DNA of 64,000 bases from CAVWQV01 sp963757115. GTDB lineage: Bacteria; Pseudomonadota; Alphaproteobacteria; Acetobacterales; Acetobacteraceae. How positions within the stretch are numbered: the first letter of the stretch is position 1; every line of letters begins with the position of its first letter. Of this stretch, positions 17,747 through 25,270 are shown piece after piece. The notes under the pieces are model-generated. The model was not told the DNA's origin. It ran no database searches and saw only the letters and a program-made list of their open reading frames with translations. The translations under genes were made by a program, and so were the position numbers. The stretch lies in assembly GCA_963757115.1 (NCBI GenBank), contig CAVWQV010000015.1, positions 186,001 to 250,000 on the forward strand. Direction: 5' to 3'.

Positions 17747-19089
17747 TCACACTAGGCGGCTGTCGTCCCGGTCATGGGATGTGGATGTTAGCTGCAAAGC
17801 AGCTTTTCGGTCCGCCTTCATTTCGAGCACAAGCAGGAATAAAAGCATCAGGCCGCCAATGAAATTCGTTGCCTGCAACGGGTTTAGGACGCCGTCACTG
17901 AGCTTGTTCACCAAGGGATCGAGTTTGCACGCTGATAGGAGCCAAGCCACCGCCAACAGGGCCAGTCGCATTCGCTGGTTGTTTTGAGGGTAGGTCCGGA
18001 GGAGGCTGGCGACGGCGACCACGAACATAGGCGGCAGTATTCCGTAGTGATGTTCCCACGCGATCGGGGACGCCATGACCAGACACAGCACGGCCACACA
18101 GAAATGGAGCATCCGACCGAGATGGTCTCCGGCGCTCGGACGCAGCAGAAGTGGGGCAATAATGAAGGCAAGTCCGGTCGTCGTGGTTAAGAGATAGACG
18201 GGCAAAGAGTATGGCGCAAAGGCGTCACCGTTCCAATGCAGGTTATCTCCGTTTCCCACAAAACGATTAGCAATGCCGTTAACGGAATTGTTGGCGAAAA
18301 ACAACTCGCCGCGTCGGGCGATGAAGCCCAGCACTCCAACGTAAGTAATGTGGTTGTGAAGTCCATAGCGCCACAATGACGCCGCGCCCACGCAGACCAA
18401 CGCCGCCATAAATCCCGTTGCAAACCGCAGATGGCGACGCACAGATCGAGATCACCAAAAGCGGCACGAACTGCGGTTTTATGGCCGAAGCGAAGGCCAT
18501 CAATAGGCCGGCTAAGGTTTCGCGCGCCTGGGCCAGCAATAGGCAGGCGACGGTGAACATCAGGTTGAGCCAAACCTGTATTTGTCCGAGTTGCAGACCC
18601 CGCACTATGGGATAGAACGCAAGCGCGGACATCGCAGCCAGGGCGGCGATGGTGGCGCGGCGTGACCCCTCAAGTTGCATCGGCCGGGACAGCAGCAGAT
18701 CGGCTAGCCTGCCTACGGCGGCCGCGTTGGCAACCGTTAGTATCAGGCCGGCCGCATTGAGGCCGTGTGGATGGAAAGCGCCGAACCGATCGAGCAGTTC
18801 GAGCGGCAGCAGACTGGTCGGTGGATACTGGAATTTCGTATGCTGCGCGAAGAATATCCTCTCGTACAGTTCGTTACGGTTCGGATGCCCCAAGCAGGTC
18901 CAGCGCGGCTCGCATGGGCTTCCACGAGTCCTCGCCGGACAGATAGCCGCTAGGCGAGACCTGTGTCAGAATTGCCAGCGCCGAGATCAACACACAGCCC
19001 GCCAGCCAGGAAAGCTGTGCCCCGTCCGATTGGCGGCGAAGGTTTTCGGCGCTACAACAACAGCTATATCCGGATCGACTGGGCCCCAT
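17747..19089 (-). CDS. GT87/DUF2029-like membrane glycosyltransferase, two frameshifts
   Basis: Three overlapping open segments on one strand together give about 447 residues with many membrane helices. The N-terminal part contains QLSWLAGCVLISALAILTQ. The middle part has KFQYPPTSLLPLELLDRFG and an acidic/aromatic pattern typical of polyprenyl-phosphate-dependent mannosyl/arabinosyl transferases, and later LQLGQIQVWLNLMFTVACLL with AIKPQFVPLLVIS. The C-terminal part has SPIAWEHHYGILPPMFVVAV. The Q-x-x-x-W/N-L and K-P-Q motifs are the usual GT87 hallmarks. Breaks lie near 18430-18445 and near 18885-18895. A sugar donor cannot be inferred. Confidence 0.75.
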
Positions 19090-19214
19090 GGCGCCTATAG
19101 TGCCACCTGCGGGGCGCTCCCGAAATAGCTTCACCACGGATTGCCGGCCTCCTAACCGCGCTCGTAAACTCCGCCGCCTACTTCAAATTCACGCAACGGA
19201 CGTCGGAGCCACAG

Positions 19215-20028
19215 ATCGATTCGTATCGGTATCGCCGGCGTGACCGGGCGCATGGGGCGGCTGCTGGTCGAGGAGGTCGGCGCGTGCGGAGGCGGTGTTT
19301 CAGGGGGTGACGCGCGGCGGGTCCCGAGGGTGCGAGCGGGTCGGTATCCGCTGTTCGACGATATGCGCCAAGTTGGCCGCCGAGTCTGGACGTGGTGATC
19401 GACTTCACCCATGCCGATGCCGCGCGGGCCATGCCGCGAGCGTTGCCGACGAATGCACACCTTGGGTGCTCGGGACGTCCGGGTCTGTCCGCCCGCGACG
19501 AGGCGGTGGTCGCGCAAGCGGCCGAAAGATACCGGTATGTCTACGCAGCCAATTTTGCTCCTGGCGTCAATCTCGTCCTGGCCTTGGCGCAACGGATGGG
19601 TGCGGCGCTTCCGGGTGGCATCTATGACGCCGAGATCGTCGAGATGCACCACCGGCAAAAAGTGGACGCGCCTTCCGGCACGGCGATCGGCCTGGGTCGG
19701 GCTGTCGCGAAAGGGCGAGGCGTCGGCGCTCTCGGATGTGGCCCAACGGGGCCGTGATGGCAACACCGGGCCGCGCCCGACGGGGGCGATCGGCTTCGCC
19801 TCCCTGCGCGGCGGCCAGGTGGTGGGCGAACATACGCTCCTGTTCGCGTCCAGCAGCGAGCACATCGAGCTTACGCATCGCGCGTTCGATCGGCGCGTGT
19901 TCGCAACCGGAGCGGTGCGGGCCGCCCTGTGGCTCTGGGGCAAGCCACCCGGGCTTTACGGGATGGCTGACGTGCTCGGCCTCGGCGGCGGGGAGCAACC
20001 GGTTGCTCGGATTACAGGTCAACCCTAA
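19215..20028 (+). CDS. dapB: 4-hydroxy-tetrahydrodipicolinate reductase, multiple frameshifts
   Basis: DapB makes tetrahydrodipicolinate for lysine and peptidoglycan synthesis. Segments in different frames line up in the correct order: IRIGIAGVTGRMGRLLVEEV (NADPH fold), DVVIDFTHADAARA, SARDEAVVAQAAERY, YVYAANFAPGVNLVLALAQR, VEMHHRQKVDAPSGTA (catalytic H-H and K-V-D-A-P-S-G-T), then FASLRGGQVVGEHT and GKPPGLYGMADVLGL. The start is recovered by dropping a C at 19217, giving ATG ATT CGT. At least six single-base changes are needed, several in G runs. No residue in the catalytic motifs is lost, so error is likelier than decay. The stop is uncertain and currently overlaps the convergent barrel gene. 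Confidence 0.8.
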
Positions 20029-21395
20029 CGCTCATAAGGAAAACGTTGTCGCGGTAACTGGGGTTGCCGCTCGCTGTTTAGATACTGGTAGCTCCCCACA
20101 ACCGATAAGTGCCGATTGATCCGAAAGCTCAGGTTGAAGCCGGTATCATAGATCGTGGCGTTCTCCGCCGTTGCCCTGATAGGACGCATCCTGGATTTGT
20201 CCGAATACCGTGCCGATGAGGTTGCGCCGGATCTCATGATCGACCTGCACGCGACCGGTGGTGTAGATGAAGCTGTTGGAACCGAAGCCTCCATTCACCA
20301 AGTATTCGATTCTTCCGGCTGACCGTCCCGGTCACCGTCGTCAACTCCGTCGGCGTCCAGATCACTTGTCCCTCAAAGACTGGGTGTGTTCTGAGTTTTG
20401 AGCGCGGCGGCGCGGTAGCTCCGCTCCTCGTAGCCTACGAGGGCGCGATACCGAAACTTGCCTTGGGTCTGAACGTCGAGACCGGTCAGGACCTGCACGT
20501 CGCTGAAGTCTTGGTTCGGACCGCCGATCGGGTTGTCGGTGAAATTGGCCTCCGTGCCACGAACAAGCAAGACGAGCATTGCGTCCGGGAGAGAACTCGT
20601 ATTCCAAGGTCGTCCCGACCGACAATTCGTCGCGGTTGTTGACGGTCTCGTCGAACCCGTTCGCTCCCGGGTGCCGTTGATGCCGACGGACTGGCCGAAG
20701 CGATAGATCGAATAGGATACTTGCGGTATGAGAGTAAACGCCCGAAGGGAACCGTGTAGCGCAACTGGAAGATATCGTCCGTGTAAGGCACCACCACGGT
20801 TCTGGCCATGCTCCTGGCCGTGCTCGATGCTGGTCGGCAGGATGTTCAGGTTCAGGTGCGAGTAGCTGGCGTCCAGCCGGCCGCGCTCCAGGTCGTAATG
20901 GCCACCGATGATGGCGGTCCAATCCGTGTGGTTGACCTCCGACAGATCGAAGTAGTGCAGGTCCTGGACGGTCATCCCTGCGTTTACACCGCTTCTCTCG
21001 CGGTCGTTGGAGACGTTAAGCGCTGCCTGGGAGGCGACAAACCCGCTGCCCCGGCTCGTGGACAAGGCGAGCGGGTTAAAGTTGTAGCCAATGCCTTCCG
21101 TCGCACCGGCTCTGACGGAGACGTCGCCAAATCGGAGACCGAGCGGGTCGTATTCCGGGTGCGGCCGGCTCAGAACGGTGACGCCGGGGGCGGTCGCTGC
21201 CTGGTTGGGGGTCTCGGGGAGCTGGCCATATCCTGAGCCTCGGCGCAGGTAGTCCGACTGATAACCGAGATTGACGGTAGGAAAGCCCTGCTCGAGCAGG
21301 ACCTGGGCGCTGCCGGTGGTCGCGTAGCCTGCCGTCAAGCCCAATGCAACCGACGCAAGCAGCGAGGCCCTGCCCAAGCCCTGTCTCCGCCCCAT
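20012..21395 (-). CDS. Outer-membrane beta-barrel protein (BBP2_2/VpsM-like), several frameshifts
   Basis: A signal peptide (MGRRQGLGRASLLASVALGL then TAGYATTGSAQ) starts at ATG 21395 with GGAGG close upstream. The body shows alternating polar/aromatic barrel strands: DVSVRAGATEGIGYNFNPLA, GRLDASYSHLNLNIL, then in other frames FDETVNNRDELSVGTTLEYE and FRYRALVGYEERSYRA, and at the end FNLSFRINRHLSVVGSYQYL. Reading past the nearer stop in the correct frame gives RDNVFLMSVRVDL and TAA at 20012, which is a normal barrel C-terminus. At least four indels are needed. Proteins of this family are found with exopolysaccharide export genes, but none are adjacent here. Confidence 0.75.
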
Positions 21396-21950
21396 AGTGC
21401 CTCCGACGCAGCTATGCCTAGATGTCACAGAATGGGCGCGTCCGCACTAGCTCCCGCCCCGGTGGCGGACCGCAGCGTGCGCGGGAAGGCGGGCCCGTGT
21501 CTCAATTGCCACGGCCCGGAGTTCGGCTCTCCCCGGAACGACGCGCCGGTCGCCTGCCTCCCCTCGTGAGCCTCGGGACGGAGCGGGAACGGGCTTGACC
21601 ATGCGGATCCGCCGCCCGATAACCCGCCCCGCCGTTCCGGCCCGCTCTTCCCGGCAGGTCCGGTGGCAGAGTGTGATGGAGCGGACTGCAAATCCGCGCT
21701 TCACCGGCGGGACGGCACGGTATATCAGGCACTTACGAGTGGGAGACTGCGTCCTCGGCCACTGGCGGGCCAGTGCGGAGCGGATCGGCGCCGATTTCGA
21801 TCGGCAGACCGACGCCCTGCGCGGCCGCTGTGACCGGGCTTCGGGCGGCCTCAGCACACCGATGCTGGCAGTTTCGCCACCATGCGAACATCGAGACGCG
21901 CAAGAGCGCGAAAGGCGTCACCTCCTACTGTAAGGTCGCTGTGACTCCCG
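21396..21950. other. Non-coding stretch with tRNA-Cys fragment
   Basis: I see no convincing gene in this roughly 550-base stretch. Open frames on both strands are arginine-rich and lack domains. The only recognisable feature is the 5' part of a tRNA-Cys gene at 21657-21698. Sequence to its left is GC-rich without clear promoter elements. Confidence 0.5.
21657..21698 (+). repeat. 5'-half copy of tRNA-Cys gene (possible att remnant)
   Basis: About 42 bases repeat the 5' acceptor strand, D arm and anticodon arm of the intact tRNA-Cys at 29042 (GGTCCGGTGGCAGAG, then GCGGACTGCAAATCCGC). There is one missing base and one substitution in the D-loop region. Similarity stops right after the anticodon stem, so no T arm or acceptor 3' strand follows and no functional tRNA can form. 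The copy has the same orientation as the intact gene 7.4 kb away. Confidence 0.8.
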
Positions 21951-22880
21951 TTATGCCGGGTGAGCGATGACCCCGTGCGTTGTGGGGACAGTGCCGGTGC
22001 TGATCGGACCCGCACCGATCATCGTGCCGATGCCGCGGGTCGGATCTGATACCGCCGACACGTAAAGCTGTTCGGTCGGGTGCGGCACCATGTTCAATTT
22101 GTCGATCACTCTACCCGACGAGTTGAGGAGTTCGAGCACCGACCCGCCAGCGGTGGTCATCCAACTCGCCGCATTCAGTCCCTCAAGCACCAGCGCGCCT
22201 TCCGACATATCCACGGTTGCTAAGAAGCTGGATGGGTGATCGACCTGGATCTGGCCGAACTCCAGCCGCGCAACCTGACCGCTGCCGATCGAGCCCTCTA
22301 GCTCGACCACGCCACCCTCCTGATAGCCGACTTGCGACAGGATGGTGCCCGACCCGACGACGTTGGCGTCAACCGTCACGTGACCGCCGTTGGCCGCGAT
22401 CAGCCCCGTGTTCGTGATCTGGCTGCCAGCGCTCGCCTCAACGTCCAGGTTGGCGAAGGGATTGGCGGCGAGCGTGCCCTGGTTAGTTAGGTGCGCGTGG
22501 GAGAGCCACACGGTCATCGCCGTGCCGCTGCGAGGCACGTTGCTCGCCGCGTTGATGGCGGTTTCGGCGTTCATGGTGACGTTCCCGACCATCACCACCT
22601 GACCGGCGTAGGCTGTGTAGTCCCCCGTCACCCCGCTGACGTTGTCGATCCTGACATTGTTCAGGGTCTCGTTCCACATCAAAAGGGCCGGCGGCGCAGA
22701 AAGACCGCCGATGATACCGATGTGGGTACTTGCCGTTGCACTGCCGAAGCTGCCGTCGCCGAGGAAGGGTGTGCCCTGAGCGACTGTGAGGTTGTCGCCT
22801 GCCTGTGCGGCACCGCTTGGCGTCCACAAGCCGGGATCTCCGACCCATCCAAAGCCTGTGCCGACCCAGATCTTGTTCAT
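21951..22880 (-). CDS. Hypothetical beta-helix/autotransporter-passenger-like protein
   Basis: This is a 309-residue protein with no catalytic motif. The N-terminus carries the pattern WVGDPGLWTPSGAAQAGDNL, the W-x-x-G-D repeat seen at the beginning of many secreted beta-helix passengers. The rest has repeated short strands separated by N/G turns, for example NAASNVPRSGTAMTVWLSHA and ITNTGLIAANGGHVTVDANV. There is no classical signal peptide and no C-terminal barrel, so if exported it would use another route such as a type I system. It is the first gene inside the tRNA-Cys-bounded segment. Confidence 0.6.
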   Translation of the reverse strand: MNKIWVGTGFGWVGDPGLWTPSGAAQAGDNLTVAQGTPFLGDGSFGSATASTHIGIIGGLSAPPALLMWNETLNNVRIDNVSGVTGDYTAYAGQVVMVGNVTMNAETAINAASNVPRSGTAMTVWLSHAHLTNQGTLAANPFANLDVEASAGSQITNTGLIAANGGHVTVDANVVGSGTILSQVGYQEGGVVELEGSIGSGQVARLEFGQIQVDHPSSFLATVDMSEGALVLEGLNAASWMTTAGGSVLELLNSSGRVIDKLNMVPHPTEQLYVSAVSDPTRGIGTMIGAGPISTGTVPTTHGVIAHPA

Positions 22881-23186
22881 GCTTAACTCCCGAGGCTGTT
22901 CCCGGCCGTGCTCGGCTGGTCTTCGTTCCTATATCGAAGCTTAACTGGCGGTGCTGTGAAGAAGATCACTCCCGGGGCCGGCGATGAGCAGTAAGCCAGG
23001 CGCCCGGTAAGCTGGTAGGACATGCCAGGGCGGCCAGCACCTGAGTGAATCAAATCCGCAGTGGATAGCGCTTCGGACGGGGTGAGCAGGCGCTAGCGCG
23101 AGAGCTGCTGCGAAGTCGGTGGTTTCTCGCGCGGCAAGGGCCGTACCTTTGTCGGCCCGCCATGCACGGGTGAAACGCGGCGCACC
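22881..23186. other. Intergenic stretch without recognised gene
   Basis: About 300 bases lie between the beta-helix-like gene start and the terminator hairpin at 23187. Promoter activity for the minus-strand gene is expected here, but I cannot point to convincing -35 and -10 boxes. No RNA gene or repeat is recognised. Confidence 0.4.
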
Positions 23187-23211
23187 CCCTCCCGCGTATC
23201 ACGCGGGAGGG
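23187..23211 (-). terminator. Hairpin downstream of the secreted protein gene
   Basis: A perfect ten-base inverted repeat, CCCTCCCGCG (23187-23196) and CGCGGGAGGG (23202-23211), with a five-base loop lies 12 bases after the stop of the minus-strand gene ending at 23224. Position and strength fit a transcription terminator. A following T run is not clear. Confidence 0.6.
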
Positions 23212-23223
23212 CAAGCGACGAAC

Positions 23224-23724
23224 TCAGAATCCGGTGGCAGCGAGCCAACCGCCAATCTTTCCCTCGTAGCGTTCGCGCGCGAGGATCACCGGAGCGAAAC
23301 AATGCGCGGGCATCGAAATCTGCGCGTCGATGTCCGCGTCGCCTTTCTGAGAGAGCGGCACTGGCTCGGCCTGCCCGGCCACGGCGGCGCTCGTTCCGCC
23401 ACCGCACACCACGGCGATCGCCACCGCGTCCACGCCGTCTGGAGAGCCGTTGTGTTTGCCGACCGACGCGTCGTTCAGCACCAGCCCGTGCAACTCGACA
23501 TGCAGCTTGCCATCGGATTGCAGGGTCGCCATCCCTGACCCAAGTGACCAAATTTTGCCGCAGGCATTGACGCCGCCGATGACCGTTTTGTCGGACGGGC
23601 AGGCCACCATGCTCGCCTGCATCATCCCATCCTTGGCGAGCGCCGGAGCCGAAGCCACCACCAATCCGGCGAGCATCGCTACTGCTGTTACTGAGGCTAT
23701 GGCGAGCGCTTTACTGATTTCCAT
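23224..23724 (-). CDS. Hypothetical exported protein
   Basis: A 166-residue protein with a clean signal peptide (ISKALAIASVTAVAMLAGLV then VASAPALA, cleavage likely before KDGMM). The ATG at 23724 is preceded by GGGGAGGAA at good spacing. The mature part has four Cys residues (in MVACPSDKTV, GVNACGKIW, VVCGGG and PAHCFAP) that could form two disulphides, and a strand-rich middle LHVELHGLVLNDASVG. No family is recognised. A periplasmic location is likely. Confidence 0.7.
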   Translation of the reverse strand: MEISKALAIASVTAVAMLAGLVVASAPALAKDGMMQASMVACPSDKTVIGGVNACGKIWSLGSGMATLQSDGKLHVELHGLVLNDASVGKHNGSPDGVDAVAIAVVCGGGTSAAVAGQAEPVPLSQKGDADIDAQISMPAHCFAPVILARERYEGKIGGWLAATGF

Positions 23725-23817
23725 GTTGGTTCCTCCCCTTGTCGCCGACGGTCTTCGCCGCCGTTCGGAAACCCTACTTCTAACGCAGTTTACCCGAAAG
23801 CTCGGATCACGTCCGTC

Positions 23818-24490
23818 AAGGTGGTGGAAATTTGGGGTAGGATGAGGTGGCCGTGGATCACGCGGCGACGGTGGGAGTCTGCGTGGCAATGGCTTCCATC
23901 AGCGGCGGTGTGAATTTAGCCATGGCTTCGGTCTGCATGTAGCGATGCTGGAGCTGCCATTCCTCGTTTGCTTCGAGAAGCACGGCGCCGATCAGGCGCA
24001 CGATGGCGTCCTCGTTGGGGAATATGCCGACGACATCGGCGCGCCGTTGACCTCCTTGTTGAGCCGTTCAAGCGGGTTCGTGCTGTGTATCTTGGTGCGG
24101 TGCTGGACGGGAAATCCGGGCGCGCCAGCACTTCGGCCTCGCTCTCGTCGATGAACGCGCCGAGCTTCGGTCATTTCGCCCGCAACTGGTCGCGACGTGT
24201 CGGCAGCGCCTGGCTGGCGTTTGGGCGATCGGGCTGGATGAACGCCTGGCGCAGGGCGGCCGACACCATGCTCTGCTGCACCTTGGGCACGTAGGACAGT
24301 GCGATGTGCATCCAGTGAACGCGGCAGCCCTGCCATGAGGCGCCGACGACGCGGCGGATCGCGGCCTTCAACCCCTCATGCGCATCCGAGATCACCAGCT
24401 TCACCCCGCGCAGACCGCGGCGAAGCATGCTCTTGAGGAAAGTGGCCCAGAACGTCTCGTGTGTATGGTGATCGGCAACGCGCCTTCGGC
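23818..24490 (-). mobile_element. Truncated IS256-family element with transposase C-terminal half
   Basis: Conceptual translation on the minus strand gives IS256-type transposase sequence: ETFWATFLKSMLRRGLRGV, VKLVISDAHEGLKAAIRRVV (with a catalytic Asp), SWQGCRVHWMHIALSYVP, then, after frameshifts, KIHSTNPLERLNKEVNG with the catalytic Glu. The end reads through to a stop at 23858. Only the C-terminal half (about 210 of about 400 residues) is present. The 5' half is missing at about 24490, close to the end of the RraA-like gene. The segment 23818-23850 (with GGTGGAAATTTGGGGTAGG) may hold the remaining terminal repeat. The element cannot move by itself. Confidence 0.85.
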
Positions 24491-24547
24491 CAGCAGCTGA
24501 AAACCGGCGCGATCTCGCGGCCTTCGGCCTCGAGCCTGAAAGAACGA

Positions 24548-25270
24548 TTAGCCCTGCGCCGGTCGCGCCTTCTTCCAGGCCTCGAAGTCCCGTTTGGCCT
24601 CCTCGCCGGCGACCGGAAACAGCCCGGCGAGCGGGCGTCCGCGGGCGACTTCCTCCTCGGCGAACTCGTCGTAGGACGTCGTCGCCAAAGCCTCCTCGGC
24701 GACCTCGTCGGCGATGTCCGGCGGGATCACCACGACGCCGTCGCAATCGCCCACGATCACGTCGCCCGGGTACACCGCCACGCCGCCGCAGCCGATCGGC
24801 AAGCCGAGATCGACGGGATGGTGGATGATCGGGCTCGGCGGCGAGGTCGGGCGCTTCAGGTAGGCGGGCAGCCCGGTGCGCCCGATGCCCTCCGAATCCC
24901 GCAGGCCGCCATCGGTGACGATGCCGGCACATCCGCGTGCCTTCAGCCGACCGATATACAGATCGCCTGCCGAAGCCGCGCGCGCGTCGCCACGCGAGTC
25001 GACGACCAGCACGTGGCCGGGCGGGCATTGCTCCATCGCTTGCGGCTGCACCGATGAGCGGCCTTTCGCGAGTGGCCCGTTCTTGTCCTCGCGCGACGGG
25101 ATGAACCGCATGGTGAAGGCGAGCCCGACCATGCGCGGCTGATCGGCGCGCAAAGGGTTCACGTCCTGCATGAACATGTTGCGGAATCCGCGTCGGTACA
25201 GCGCGCCGGTAAGCGTGGACGTGCCGACCTTGAGCAACGCCTCTCTGGTCGCCGCAAGCAGCTCCGTCAT
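24548..25270 (-). CDS. RraA-like (HMG aldolase/RraA fold) family protein
   Basis: The protein has 240 residues and the RraA/class II HMG-aldolase fold: LKVGTSTLTGALYRRGFRNM near the N-terminus, GHVLVVDSRGDARAASAGDL, then ARGCAGIVTDGGLRDSEGI, which contains the conserved G-x-R-D metal site, and VYPGDVIVGDCDGVVVIPP. Members are either ribonuclease E regulators or oxaloacetate/4-hydroxy-4-methyl-2-oxoglutarate aldolases. The extra N- and C-terminal parts and the metabolic neighbours favour an aldolase-like enzyme here. Its ATG overlaps the stop of the upstream molybdenum hydroxylase gene by four bases. Truncated IS256 sequence lies about 60 bases downstream. Confidence 0.88.
   Translation of the reverse strand: MTELLAATREALLKVGTSTLTGALYRRGFRNMFMQDVNPLRADQPRMVGLAFTMRFIPSREDKNGPLAKGRSSVQPQAMEQCPPGHVLVVDSRGDARAASAGDLYIGRLKARGCAGIVTDGGLRDSEGIGRTGLPAYLKRPTSPPSPIIHHPVDLGLPIGCGGVAVYPGDVIVGDCDGVVVIPPDIADEVAEEALATTSYDEFAEEEVARGRPLAGLFPVAGEEAKRDFEAWKKARPAQG

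Noticed and set aside
21657..21730. A second functional tRNA-Cys
   Set aside because: Only the 5' half is present. The following sequence cannot form a T arm or pair with the 5' acceptor strand.
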